Part shown: positions 40,741-49,903 of the stretch, piece by piece
Position numbering within the stretch: the stretch's first letter is position 1
Layout of the letters: each line of letters starts with the position of its first letter
Assembly (NCBI GenBank): GCA_002470515.1
Contig: DKML01000004.1
Span: 62,001 to 126,000 of the forward strand
Direction of reading: 5' to 3'
From: Proteobacteria bacterium UBA7415
GTDB lineage: Bacteria; Pseudomonadota; Gammaproteobacteria; Arenicellales; Arenicellaceae
DNA: 64,000 bases
Position numbers and translations under genes: made by a program
The notes under the pieces: model-generated
What the model saw: only the letters and a program-made list of their open reading frames with translations
What the model was told of the DNA's origin: nothing
Database searches by the model: none

Positions 40741-42447
40741 ATGAAAATAGTGTTTGACGAAGTTCGTCGTTTAACGGGTCCTAATCTGCTCTGGGAGCAC
40801 CCAGGTGCGATCATTGATGTGCTGGGTGAGGATATTGGTAACCCAGCATTATCAGCAGCCTGGCTAAAGTGGTCTCGCGTTATTTTGGATGAGTTTGGCT
40901 GGATCGACAGCCAGAGTATCGCGCGCGTTTTTTCAGGCGGCGCGAGTTTAGCGATTAGCGCTCCAACCGATGCGCTTTATACCGCGTGTGACCTGGCGGA
41001 ACTGATTTGGACGTGTTGCGACGCTGAGTTAAGCGGCTCGCCAATCCTTGACTGGCATGCTGCGCTAGCGGATGTACGTAGCGCCTTAACCGAAGAAGCG
41101 AACCCAAGATTACTTGAACTCATTGAGCGAGCGAGCGCAGAAGAGTGTTTGGCGCTAAGCGATGAAGATGAGTTTAGTTTGGGCGCAGGCGCTTCGGCTC
41201 AAACTTGGTCGGTCGATAGCTTGCCAGACCCAGCGACCGTCAATTGGTCACAGTTCAGCTCCATACCCATTGCCTACGTTACCGGCACTAATGGTAAATC
41301 CACTAGTGTACGTTTGGCCGCTGAAATTGCGCTTTCGGCAGGGCTTCAAGCAGGCCTTACTTCAACCGATTTCATTCGTGTGGGTGCTAGCATTTTGGGT
41401 GAAGGAGACTATTCTGGACCCAGTGGTGCGCGCACATTGTTACGCGATAACCGATGCGAAATTGCTTTTCTTGAGGTGGCAAGAGGTGGCATCTTACGTC
41501 GTGGTTTACCTATCAATAAGGTAGATGCGGCACTTATTACCAATGTGGCCAGTGATCATTTGGGGCAGTATGGAATCGACACGGTTGATGAGCTGGCGCA
41601 GGTTAAATTTGTTGTCGGCAAGGCGCTGAACGAACACGGAGTGCTGGTTGTTAACGCGGACAATGAATTGACCGTTAACGAAACAAAAAGATTTTGTGAA
41701 CAGCAAAAAGTAAACCTTTGTTGGTTTAGCAAAGACCTGAACAATCCTTTGATAGCAGCTCAGGTCGAAAACGGCGGCCGAGTTGTCTACGTAGAAGGCT
41801 CGATGGTTGTCTATCGTCATGGGGACCAGCGTACTGACGTACTTACGGTGACCGACATTCCAATGACATTTGATGGTCATGCCCAGCACAATGTTGAAAA
41901 TGTTTTAGGTGTGGTGGGTTTGTGTGTGGCGCTGGGTATATCCTTCGATGCTATTCGGGCTGGACTAAAGAGCTTTGCTAGCGACCCGAGCGATAACCCC
42001 GGTCGAGGCAATCTTTATAAAATTAGCGGTGCACAAGTGGTCGTTGATTTCGCACATAATCAGCACAGCATGGAAGCCGTCGTCAATTTGGTTGAGAACA
42101 TGCCGGCGAAAAGGCGTTTGGTTATGTTCGGGCACGCGGGGGATCGCAGCGACAAGGACATAATGGATGTGACCGACGCTGTATTCAAAATACGAGCCGA
42201 TTATTATCTTCTGTGTGAGTACGAAAATTATCTACGCGGCAGAGAGTTGGGCGCGATTCCTGTGCTAATGGATTCACGCCTAAAAGAGCTTGGGGTAGAT
42301 GACGCCGATATCGTTCGTGTGAACGATTCGTTGTCTGGCGCTAAATGGGCAATGGACAATGCTCAGCCTGGCGATGTTGTATTGCTGTTTGTCTTAGATA
42401 ACCGAGAAGCGGTGCATCAGTTTTTGTCAGGTCTAGAGTCGAGCTAG
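40741..42447 (+). CDS. CphA-related Mur-ligase-family protein
   Basis: The 568-aa protein carries a P-loop GTNGKST at residues 182-188 and a Mur-ligase C-terminal part (DFAHNQHSMEAVVNLVENM, FGHAGDRSDKDI) parallel to the C-terminal half of CphA. The first 180 residues are not an ATP-grasp domain. Such cphA-linked paralogues occur in other proteobacteria and their role is unsettled; it may add or tune one ligation step. It is not the cyanobacterial CphA2, which retains ATP-grasp. The 22-base spacing implies cotranscription with cphA. Confidence 0.88.
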   Translation: MKIVFDEVRRLTGPNLLWEHPGAIIDVLGEDIGNPALSAAWLKWSRVILDEFGWIDSQSIARVFSGGASLAISAPTDALYTACDLAELIWTCCDAELSGSPILDWHAALADVRSALTEEANPRLLELIERASAEECLALSDEDEFSLGAGASAQTWSVDSLPDPATVNWSQFSSIPIAYVTGTNGKSTSVRLAAEIALSAGLQAGLTSTDFIRVGASILGEGDYSGPSGARTLLRDNRCEIAFLEVARGGILRRGLPINKVDAALITNVASDHLGQYGIDTVDELAQVKFVVGKALNEHGVLVVNADNELTVNETKRFCEQQKVNLCWFSKDLNNPLIAAQVENGGRVVYVEGSMVVYRHGDQRTDVLTVTDIPMTFDGHAQHNVENVLGVVGLCVALGISFDAIRAGLKSFASDPSDNPGRGNLYKISGAQVVVDFAHNQHSMEAVVNLVENMPAKRRLVMFGHAGDRSDKDIMDVTDAVFKIRADYYLLCEYENYLRGRELGAIPVLMDSRLKELGVDDADIVRVNDSLSGAKWAMDNAQPGDVVLLFVLDNREAVHQFLSGLESS

Positions 42448-42657
42448 AGTTGAGCAAAGCTGCTCATAGTATTCAGATGCACATTTTTAACGCGTTGGGT
42501 GCTTTCACAGATGATGGGGCGCATACAGGAGTAAGTGAATTAGTCTAGGTTAAGGATTTGACTTAGAGTTATCTTATCAAGCATCAAAGGGTCAAGTCTT
42601 GAATTGTGAAATTGAATGAGTTCAAGATTCAAGACATGACCGCTCCGCCTTCTCCTA

Positions 42658-43332
42658 TCAACCGCCGATAGAATCTACTTTAATTGAATCAGCCATAATT
42701 TTTAGAGAATCTCTGCGTACATCCAATTTATTTTGGGCGTAATATTTTGCAGGCAGTTCAGCAAGATCGCTGGCGACTTTCATCGCAGCAGCCATCAACT
42801 GTTCTTGTGGTACCAATGCATCTAAAAAGCCAGCTGTAACGGCTTCGCTTGGTGTACAGGGCACCGACTGAACGATCCGCTTAATGTGTTCTTGGCGATT
42901 TAGTCTAGATTTTGCGATTTCCATTAACAGGTCGCCAAACGGCATATTGATTGCGGTTTCAGGCAATCGCACAAAATACTCGGTGTCTGCACCGATGCGC
43001 GTATCAGCTACCATTAGCATAAATGCACCTAAGCCAATCGCGTGACCATCGCATGCCGCGACAAGTGGTTTCGGGAATGAGTAGAACCTGTATAACATTC
43101 CTAGCCCACGCTCAATCATCGCTTTTCCGGCTTCGGGGTCAGCTTGGATGATTTTGAGATCGTAGCCCGCCGAGAACATACCCGTGCGCCCAGCAAGAAC
43201 CACTGCATCGGCTTCTTTCTCAGCTTTGTCTAAGAAGCTATCAATGGCATCCATAAAGTCTGGGTTTACCGCGTTGGCTTTACCATTATCAAATGTAATG
43301 ACTGCAATGTTGTCTTTAAGTTCGTAGTTCAC
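42658..43332 (-). CDS. Enoyl-CoA hydratase/isomerase (crotonase) family protein
   Basis: A crotonase-fold protein of 224 aa from GTG 43332 (GGAG seven bases upstream); a GTG at 43365 would add 11 residues. Oxyanion-hole segments are FSAGYDLKI and GHAIGLGAFMLMVADTRIG. Length and the VNYELKDNIAVITFDNGKAN start suit a small enoyl-CoA hydratase. The usual catalytic glutamates are not clearly in place, so the reaction is uncertain. It is divergent from asnS. Confidence 0.83.
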   Translation of the reverse strand: MNYELKDNIAVITFDNGKANAVNPDFMDAIDSFLDKAEKEADAVVLAGRTGMFSAGYDLKIIQADPEAGKAMIERGLGMLYRFYSFPKPLVAACDGHAIGLGAFMLMVADTRIGADTEYFVRLPETAINMPFGDLLMEIAKSRLNRQEHIKRIVQSVPCTPSEAVTAGFLDALVPQEQLMAAAMKVASDLAELPAKYYAQNKLDVRRDSLKIMADSIKVDSIGG

Positions 43333-43420
43333 TGTCTCGCTCCGACGTGTTTGTTTAGGGGGCACATGATACTGGCAAATTAATTCAGATCAATAAGGAT
43401 TACTCCAGTAATGGCGTTGT

Positions 43421-43445
43421 GGCGCGATAGCGTTATAATCGCGCC
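43421..43445. promoter_or_regulatory. Inverted repeat around the asnS -10 box
   Basis: GGCGCGAT (43421-43428) and ATCGCGCC (43438-43445) are perfect inverted copies, nine bases apart. A TATAAT (43434-43439) lies between and partly within them, 33 bases before the asnS ATG. Such a site would block or shape transcription start if bound. The bound factor is unknown. Confidence 0.5.
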
Positions 43446-43471
43446 TATCCTAATGCTAACGAGAGCTAGCC

Positions 43472-44869
43472 ATGACCCACTATTCAATCGCCAATATTTT
43501 TAAACAAGCCGCCACAGTAGGCGACACCGTCACCGTTAAAGGCTGGGTACGAACCCGCCGAACGTCGAAAGCAGGCATCTCTTTTGTAGCCGTGCACGAT
43601 GGTTCGTGTTTCGACGCTATCCAATTAGTCGTACCAGAATCACTAGCCAACTACGAATCCGACGTGCTCAATCTAGGTGCAGGCTGCGCAGTTATAGCAT
43701 CGGGCGTTCTGGTGGAATCAGAAGGGCAGGGCCAAGCGCTTGAAATTCAGGCCACAGAGCTCGAAGTTGTAGGCTGGGTCGACGAGCCAGAAACCTATCC
43801 AATCGCTAAAAAGCGCCACACCTTCGAGTATTTGCGTACCCAGGCGCACTTGCGCCCGCGTACTAATGCCATTGGCGCGGTAACACGAGTACGGAATACC
43901 TTAGCCAATGCTATTCATAACTATTTCTACAATGATGGCTTTCATTGGGTCAATACCCCAATCATCACGAGTAGCGATTGCGAAGGCGCCGGTGAATTAT
44001 TTAGAGTGTCGACACTAGACCTTAATAACATACCGCGCACAGACAAAGGCGAGGTTGATTTTCAGTCAGATTTTTTCGCCACAGAAAGTTTTCTAACAGT
44101 ATCTGGCCAGCTCAATGTGGAGTCGTACTGTTTAGCCATGTCTAAGGTTTATACCTTTGGGCCAACTTTTCGTGCCGAAAATTCAAACACGAGCCGTCAT
44201 TTGGCGGAGTTTTGGATGGTTGAGCCAGAGATCGCGTTCGCAGATTTAAATGACGACGCTTTGCTCGCCGAAGATTTTTTAAAGCATTGCATTAAGGCGG
44301 TACTGACCGAACGGGCTGACGACATGGCGTTCTTTGCGCAACGTGTAGATAAAACCGTACTCGATCGTCTGCAAGCGGTAGTCGACACACCGTTTACCCA
44401 CATGGACTACACCGACGCAATCGACATTCTAAAAGCCAGCGGCAAGTCGTTTGAGTACCCAGTAGAGTGGGGCATTGACTTAGCCTCAGAGCACGAACGC
44501 TTTTTGTGCGAAGAGCACATCAACGGTCCTGTGGTGTTGAAGAACTATCCCAAAGAAATTAAGGCATTTTACATGCGCATGAACGACGACGAGAAAACCG
44601 TCGCTGCAATGGATGTATTAGTTCCAGGAATCGGTGAGCTCATCGGTGGCAGTCAACGCGAAGAACGACTCGACGTGTTGGATATGCGCTTCCCAGACCA
44701 AGAAATGCGCGAGCACCTATGGTGGTATCGGGATCTACGCCGCTACGGCACTGTCCCGCACGCAGGTTTTGGATTAGGCTTTGAACGCTTGATTAACTAC
44801 GTCACTGGCATGGAAAACATTCGCGACGTAATACCGTTCCCGCGCACTCCCGGCTCAGCTCAGTTTTAA
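43472..44869 (+). CDS. asnS: Asparaginyl-tRNA synthetase
   Basis: The 465-aa class II synthetase has an N-terminal OB-fold ([20 protein letters not shown]) and a catalytic core with motif 2 ([20 protein letters not shown]) and motif 3 ([15 protein letters not shown]), ending [11 protein letters not shown] as bacterial AsnRS does. It charges tRNA-Asn with asparagine. Confidence 0.97.
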   Translation: MTHYSIANIFKQAATVGDTVTVKGWVRTRRTSKAGISFVAVHDGSCFDAIQLVVPESLANYESDVLNLGAGCAVIASGVLVESEGQGQALEIQATELEVVGWVDEPETYPIAKKRHTFEYLRTQAHLRPRTNAIGAVTRVRNTLANAIHNYFYNDGFHWVNTPIITSSDCEGAGELFRVSTLDLNNIPRTDKGEVDFQSDFFATESFLTVSGQLNVESYCLAMSKVYTFGPTFRAENSNTSRHLAEFWMVEPEIAFADLNDDALLAEDFLKHCIKAVLTERADDMAFFAQRVDKTVLDRLQAVVDTPFTHMDYTDAIDILKASGKSFEYPVEWGIDLASEHERFLCEEHINGPVVLKNYPKEIKAFYMRMNDDEKTVAAMDVLVPGIGELIGGSQREERLDVLDMRFPDQEMREHLWWYRDLRRYGTVPHAGFGLGFERLINYVTGMENIRDVIPFPRTPGSAQF

Positions 44870-44903
44870 GGAAAGTTGAGAGCCAAATCTACATATTGCT
44901 AGG

Positions 44904-45497
44904 GTGGACGAAATCAGAGACTTAGTGATTGGGGAGCATCGACTGATCGGCGATATTATTGGCGATAGTTTCGCTGACGATCCCGTTAATAAATGGGTCT
45001 TTTGGTCACGCGAGAGCATGACTCATTACTACACGCTCGTTGCTAAAAAGCTCTATTTACAGAAAGGCTTCGGACACGTACTTGACTCAGCGAACGCAGG
45101 CACACTTTGGCTGCCGCCAGGAATAAAGAAAGATATTCCTGTTTACCGCAGTCTAGATATTGCCGCATCAATGGTCTACTTCGGCTCGTTTCGTTCTGTT
45201 TTTCGAGGAATGGCAGTGGAGGCAGGTTTAGTCGCTAAAAAGCCTAAAGAACCTCATTTCTTCTTGTTTGCTATCGGTACTCGTCCAAGCGAGCAAGGTA
45301 AGGGGCTTGGGTCACAAGTAATGGCAGAAGGGCTGAAAATAGTTGATCAGGCTAATATGCCTGCATACCTGGAAAGCAGTAAAGAACAAAACATTCCGTT
45401 TTATAAGCGGTTTGGTTTTGAGATCGTCGAAAAAACCACACCCGCAAAAGATGGACCACCGCTCTGGTTGATGTGGCGTGAGTCTCGTTCAAGCTGA
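44904..45497 (+). CDS. GNAT-family N-acetyltransferase
   Basis: A 197-aa protein with the acetyl-CoA-binding motif FAIGTRPSEQGKGLGSQVM (about residues 125-143) and a C-terminal YLESSKEQNIPFYKRFGFE, typical of GNAT enzymes. The GTG at 44904 has no good ribosome binding site, so the true start may be an internal codon. The acceptor is unknown. It follows asnS by 34 bases. Confidence 0.8.
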   Translation: MDEIRDLVIGEHRLIGDIIGDSFADDPVNKWVFWSRESMTHYYTLVAKKLYLQKGFGHVLDSANAGTLWLPPGIKKDIPVYRSLDIAASMVYFGSFRSVFRGMAVEAGLVAKKPKEPHFFLFAIGTRPSEQGKGLGSQVMAEGLKIVDQANMPAYLESSKEQNIPFYKRFGFEIVEKTTPAKDGPPLWLMWRESRSS

Positions 45498-45548
45498 TCG
45501 CACCGTCTTTGCCAAGCATAAAAGAGTATTTTTGAAAAAGAGCGACGT

Positions 45549-46796
45549 TTAACTCTTAGTGATCTGTGCAAAATCAGAACCACTTGGCTTCTGAAATACC
45601 CTCAAATCAAACTCTTTTGCCACGGCGAATAAGTGGTCAAATATATCCGCTTGTATCGCCTCGTATTTAATCCAATCTTTCTCAGAACTAAACGCGTATA
45701 TCTCTATCGGTAAGCCAGCTTCGCTGGGAGCCAGTTGGCGCACCAATACGGTAAGTGATTGATTAATCTGTGGGTGGTTTTTTAAGTAGGCAACAATATA
45801 CGCTCTGAACGTGCCAACATTTGTAATACGACGTCCGTTAACCAACGACTCTTGAGCATGGGCTTGAGTGGCATTGTATTGGTCTAGCTCTGTGCGTTTA
45901 GATGCTATGTATTCCTTTATGTAATCAATTTTGCTGAATCGAGCCAGTCGTTCTTCGTTACAAAAGCCAATTGAATTCACATCAAGAAAGATCGAACGTT
46001 TGATTCGACGCCCGCCAGATTCTTGCATGCCGCGCCAGTTCTTAAACGACTCATTAATCAAGCTTTGAGTAGGAACGGTAGTAATGGTCTTATCAAAGTT
46101 ACGAACCTTCACCGTGGTTAAACCAATTTCCATGATGTCGCCATCGGCATTATGCTGCGGAATTTCCACCCAGTCACCAATTCCAACAATGTTGTTATAG
46201 CTGAGTTGGATGCCTGCTACAAAGCCCAGTATTGGGTCTTTAAAGACCAACATCAATACAGCGGTCATAGCGCCTAAGCCAGCAAACAACTTGAGCGGCG
46301 ATTCGCCGATGACCAATGACACAATGATGATAATTGTGAAGAAGTAGGTGATTAACTTAGCAACTTGAGCAAAGCCCTGAATCGGTATTCTTTTGGATAC
46401 AGAAAAAGACCCGTACATATCCAACAGAGAATCGATCACTGAAATCACTACAAGCGCTAGAACGATCACGCTATAGGTCTCGATAGCGGTGGTGATAAAA
46501 CCTACCAAGACTGGGTAATCTTGCAGCGTGGTTGGCATCAGCTGGTAGATAACCCAACTCGGCGCTAAATAGGCTAAGCGTTCAAACACCCTGCGGTGAA
46601 TAAGAACATCGTCTAAGTCTGATTTGGTTTTAGCAAACAGTTTGTGTATTGAGTATACGAATACACGATTAGCAACAACGTAAGCAATAGCCGCGAGTAG
46701 TAATACCAAAGCAGCGGCTATTGTAGGGTCGGCCCAATGTGCGTGCTCGCTGACGTTGGGTATTTTATCTACCCACGATGTGATTATTTGATTCAT
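45549..46796 (-). CDS. Mechanosensitive channel, YbdG/MscM-like
   Basis: A 415-aa protein from ATG 46796 (MNQIITSWVDKIPNV). It has about five membrane segments, then an MscS-type pore and beta domain (FAGLGAMTAVLMLVFKDPIL, DWVEIPQHNADGDIMEIGL). The insert with VKVRNFDKTITTVPTQSL and the long C-terminal domain resemble E. coli YbdG, the miniconductance channel. It is convergent with the GNAT gene. It is the second MscS-family gene in the window. Confidence 0.87.
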   Translation of the reverse strand: MNQIITSWVDKIPNVSEHAHWADPTIAAALVLLLAAIAYVVANRVFVYSIHKLFAKTKSDLDDVLIHRRVFERLAYLAPSWVIYQLMPTTLQDYPVLVGFITTAIETYSVIVLALVVISVIDSLLDMYGSFSVSKRIPIQGFAQVAKLITYFFTIIIIVSLVIGESPLKLFAGLGAMTAVLMLVFKDPILGFVAGIQLSYNNIVGIGDWVEIPQHNADGDIMEIGLTTVKVRNFDKTITTVPTQSLINESFKNWRGMQESGGRRIKRSIFLDVNSIGFCNEERLARFSKIDYIKEYIASKRTELDQYNATQAHAQESLVNGRRITNVGTFRAYIVAYLKNHPQINQSLTVLVRQLAPSEAGLPIEIYAFSSEKDWIKYEAIQADIFDHLFAVAKEFDLRVFQKPSGSDFAQITKS

Positions 46797-47162
46797 GTTT
46801 TTTGGTGTGCGTTTAGGGTTTGCTCTTGAGGCAATCAGAGACGGAGTACATGACACCACTACCATGACTCTTGTTCGTCAAGGATCGTGATAGTGCCTTC
46901 TTAGGCTACCATTTTCAAGAACGCTAAATTTTCTTCAATTACCTGGCCTAGTTTTCTTGGCGGTACTCAAATGGCAAGATGGGGGATGTAACTCATGCTC
47001 CGACCGTGATGCATTAGCGCTTTGTTTAACGGCTCCTTAGATATTTCCTTAGGCGAACTCGTGTGTAGGCAGATAACTTGAAAAGAAAGTGGCGTATCCG
47101 AGAGTACAGTTTTATTGTGCTCTCGGATACACGGTCTTTACTTATAAAAGCTATACATAGCG
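46797..47162. other. Gap upstream of the YbdG-like gene
   Basis: There is no gene that I can support. The stretch holds the promoter side of the channel gene and, near 47094-47130, a strong hairpin after the 173-aa gene. Confidence 0.5.
47094..47130 (-). terminator. Strong 14-bp hairpin after the 173-aa gene
   Basis: GTATCCGAGAGTAC (47094-47107) pairs with GTGCTCTCGGATAC (47117-47130) with one G-T wobble and a 9-nt loop. On the minus strand only a weak T-rich stretch follows, so it may be a terminator or an mRNA-stabilising end. Confidence 0.55.
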
Positions 47163-47684
47163 CTAACCGTGGACTGCAGCGTAACCAGGTTCACCGCCAA
47201 AGGTGTACAGGTTTTCAGTCTTAACTACATCGAATCCCGCTTCAATAAGACGGTGTTGCAACGCCAGCACTTCGCTAAACTTAAGCGGTACATTGTCATC
47301 TAAGAGCTTGGAGCGCGACGCCCAAACTTCGGCAACTCGAATGGTTGGCTCTTCGTTTACATGGGCTTTAAAGATTACTTCAAATGCTTTAGATAGAAGC
47401 GCTGCATCGGTTGGGATCGAAATTACAATTTGGGACGCCCGAGTTTCTTGAACCGTTCCCTCTGCCCCAGCGTGTGAGCCTTCGAGAGCTCTGAACCGTT
47501 GATATCCGCTGTCTCGAACATACGAGCAACAATCATAGGGCCCTTGCGTAATCGAAAGGTTTTCTTCGAGCGCCTTTAATACCCCATCTACGCCGGCGGT
47601 GGGTGTGTCGATTGTCACAACCCATTCTCGAGTAAGTGTGGCTGGCGGCATATCGAGTTCGTCTAATACGTGGGCATTGTTCAT
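47163..47684 (-). CDS. Uncharacterised conserved-looking protein
   Basis: A 173-aa soluble protein I cannot name with confidence. Motif-like segments are VVTIDTPTAGVDGVLKALEE, SGYQRFRALEGSHAGAEGT and KAHVNEEPTIRVAEVWASRS. I recall similar sequences carrying the unreliable label structural toxin protein RtxA and a loose likeness to NIF3/CutA-type folds. It stands alone on the minus strand, divergent from the BKACE gene, with its own downstream hairpin. Confidence 0.65.
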   Translation of the reverse strand: MNNAHVLDELDMPPATLTREWVVTIDTPTAGVDGVLKALEENLSITQGPYDCCSYVRDSGYQRFRALEGSHAGAEGTVQETRASQIVISIPTDAALLSKAFEVIFKAHVNEEPTIRVAEVWASRSKLLDDNVPLKFSEVLALQHRLIEAGFDVVKTENLYTFGGEPGYAAVHG

Positions 47685-47851
47685 GAGTTGTTCTCTTGAG
47701 GCTGGCAGTGTAAGTCTAATTTCAGTATTCCACAGGGTGTTAGCGGGTACAACTTAAGCTACCCATGTTGTTTAGCCATGTATACGTGTCAACGGACACG
47801 GGATGGTGGTCATGTATGATTCGTCTTTAATTGATATAAAGGTCGAACACT

Positions 47852-48703
47852 ATGAATAAGAACCAACCTGTGTGGCTAGAAGTGGCCCTAAACGGCGCTG
47901 CTGGAACAGCGTTCCAGCCGAATATCCCAATTACTGTAGATGCGATAGTAAAAGAAGGTATAGCGTGTGCAAAAGCGGGTGCGGCTATTGTGCATGTGCA
48001 TGCCTACAATGAAGCGGGGCAGGGGGTTGAAGACGCTGATCTTTATACGCGTATTATCGAAGGCATTCGTGAGCAGGTTGATGTCATCGTCTACCCTACG
48101 CTTAGTTTGTTTGGCGATATTGATCAGCGTTACGCGCCAGTCCAAACCCTTATTGATCGCGGGTTATTGGAGTGTGGGGTGGTCGATCCTGGAAGCGTTA
48201 ATATTACCCACACTAGCCAAATTGCGGCTGGTCAAGACGGTATTGCCTACGTAAATCCCGACAGCCACATTCGTCATGGTTTGGCTTTGGCCGAAGCACA
48301 TAATTGGCGACCTGCTTACGCTATCTATGAACCGGGTTTTGCGAGGCTTGGTGCAGCATTAGCGTTGCAGTTCCCAAAACTCTTACAACCCGTCTACCGA
48401 ATTATGCTGTCGGATAATTTATTATTTGGTATGGAGCCGAATGAACGTGCGGTGCGCTTTTATGCAGATATGTTGGGCGAGCTAGTGCCGAACGCGCCCT
48501 GGATGTTATCGGGCCTAGATGCTGACGTAACCGCCGTAACTCCTCTGGCGTTAGAGCTTGGTGCTCATCTTCGTGTTGGATTAGAAGACGCCCCCTTTGG
48601 TGCACCGACTAGCAATCTACAAATGGTTGAAGAGGCTGTGCGTATAATTGAACAACAACCTCGGCCGCTTGCATCGGTCGGTGATGTGCGAGCACACGCA
48701 TAG
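47852..48703 (+). CDS. BKACE-family beta-keto acid cleavage enzyme (DUF849)
   Basis: The 283-aa TIM-barrel enzyme has the metal-binding pair H48-x-H50 (IVHVHAYNEAG), and VGLEDAPFG later supplies the conserved Glu. The family condenses a beta-keto acid with acetyl-CoA and cleaves it to acetoacetate and a new CoA ester, for example in lysine fermentation or carnitine breakdown. The substrate is not predictable here; no lysine- or carnitine-pathway gene is adjacent. Confidence 0.87.
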   Translation: MNKNQPVWLEVALNGAAGTAFQPNIPITVDAIVKEGIACAKAGAAIVHVHAYNEAGQGVEDADLYTRIIEGIREQVDVIVYPTLSLFGDIDQRYAPVQTLIDRGLLECGVVDPGSVNITHTSQIAAGQDGIAYVNPDSHIRHGLALAEAHNWRPAYAIYEPGFARLGAALALQFPKLLQPVYRIMLSDNLLFGMEPNERAVRFYADMLGELVPNAPWMLSGLDADVTAVTPLALELGAHLRVGLEDAPFGAPTSNLQMVEEAVRIIEQQPRPLASVGDVRAHA

Positions 48704-48837
48704 ACATTAACTCGAATCTATTTGTTAACTTGAATCTAGCCAAGCGCTCTAATCTAAGAACGCGCTTGCACTGGGGTCAGGTTTGCGATAAAAAACATAT
48801 AATCAATCAATGCCATATTTTACTGAGGGAGACTCTC

Positions 48838-49410
48838 ATGCAGGCCAAATTTTCTAAGATGTCAGAAAGCACCGCTGACGACTGGGCAGTAATCGCCAAC
48901 GAAGCGAAACAGATGGCTGCGGGCCTCCCAGATCGAATTCTTACTCATATGGAACTGTTGCAGGGTGACTTTGGTGGCTTTCCAGTCGACCGCCTGCAAC
49001 ACTGTTTGCAAACCGCAGAGCTCGCGGCAGACGGAGGCGAAGACGACGAATACGTTGTATGTGCCCTACTGCATGACATAGGCGACACATTAGGTAGCGC
49101 CAATCATGCCGATGTGAGCGCGGCGATTTTGGAGCCATTTGTGAGCGATGAGAATCATTGGATGATCAAGCATCATGCTATTTTCCAAGGCTACAACTTT
49201 TTTCATTACTTAGGAATGGATCGCAATATGCGCGATCAATTTCTTGATCACCCTAATTATCATCGTACCGCTCGCTTTATCGCTCGCTATGACGATCTAG
49301 CGTTTGATGCGTCTAAACCTAGGCTTGAGTTAGCTTTATTCGAAGACATGGTTAAGCGTGTTTTCGCCACGCCAAAGAAGAGCTTATATAAAGAAGCTAT
49401 GGAGTCTTAA
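48838..49410 (+). CDS. HD-domain protein (predicted phosphohydrolase/diiron oxygenase)
   Basis: A 190-aa HD-fold protein from ATG 48838 (GAGGGAG upstream). Metal ligands are seen in LQHCLQTAELA, LLHDIGDTLG, SANHADVSA and the IKHHAIFQGY pair. This set resembles the group that contains PhnZ and TmpB, mixed-valence diiron oxygenases acting on aminophosphonates, as well as true phosphohydrolases. No phosphonate gene is near, so the function stays open. Confidence 0.78.
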   Translation: MQAKFSKMSESTADDWAVIANEAKQMAAGLPDRILTHMELLQGDFGGFPVDRLQHCLQTAELAADGGEDDEYVVCALLHDIGDTLGSANHADVSAAILEPFVSDENHWMIKHHAIFQGYNFFHYLGMDRNMRDQFLDHPNYHRTARFIARYDDLAFDASKPRLELALFEDMVKRVFATPKKSLYKEAMES

Positions 49411-49446
49411 GGGGTTCATAGCGGCTAGATCATAACGCCAGCGAAT

Positions 49447-49473
49447 AAGGGAGCCGATTAAGCTCCCTTTTTT
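49447..49473 (+). terminator. Rho-independent terminator after the HD-domain gene
   Basis: AAGGGAGC (49447-49454) pairs with GCTCCCTT (49462-49469) around a 7-nt loop, then a T-run to 49473. Confidence 0.9.
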
Positions 49474-49498
49474 AGTAGTTCTTTATACTAATGTTAAT

Positions 49499-49517
49499 GT
49501 TATTGATAACGATTCGC
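49499..49517. promoter_or_regulatory. Possible Fur box before bfd
   Basis: GTTATTGATAACGATTCGC matches 13 of 19 positions of the classical Fur consensus (GATAATGATAATCATTATC). It sits 74 bases before the bfd ATG. bfd is Fur-repressed in several gammaproteobacteria, which fits. Confidence 0.45.
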
Positions 49518-49590
49518 ATTTGCATGCAGATAAAAAAGAAGGTATTATTTCGTTATTGATAGACACATTTAACAACATTGATTGAAGCAT

Positions 49591-49812
49591 ATGTTCGTTT
49601 GCCTTTGTAAAGCAGTAACAGACCACGACATCCATAGCGCCGTAGAAGGCGGTGTGAGTTCGTTCGAAGAGTTGCAAGATCATACTGATGTCAGCACTTC
49701 CTGCGGCCAGTGTGCGTGCGAAGCTCGATCTGTCTTTGACGAGAAAATCGCTCTAGAAGCCAGCAAACACGCTTCGTACAACGCGCCTTCTATTGTTTTG
49801 CAAAGCAGCTAA
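49591..49812 (+). CDS. bfd: Bacterioferritin-associated ferredoxin
   Basis: The 73-aa [2Fe-2S] protein starts at ATG 49591 (MFVCLCKAVTDHDI) with the four cysteine ligands C4, C6, C38 and C41 (CLC and CGQC). Bfd passes electrons to bacterioferritin to release stored iron. The tail after CEAR is longer than in E. coli Bfd. No bfr gene is adjacent. Confidence 0.88.
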   Translation: MFVCLCKAVTDHDIHSAVEGGVSSFEELQDHTDVSTSCGQCACEARSVFDEKIALEASKHASYNAPSIVLQSS

Positions 49813-49834
49813 ACCAAACTCCCGCTTGGTTTAG
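49809..49834. other. Perfect 9-bp hairpin overlapping the bfd stop codon
   Basis: CTAAACCAA (49809-49817) pairs with TTGGTTTAG (49826-49834). It has no T-run; it may protect the 3' end of the mRNA. Confidence 0.45.
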
Positions 49835-49903
49835 CATCGCTAATTTTCTCTAGTTCTTGTCTCTTCTCGCAATAATCTGGATGTTCAAATCCAGTTTAGT
49901 AAT

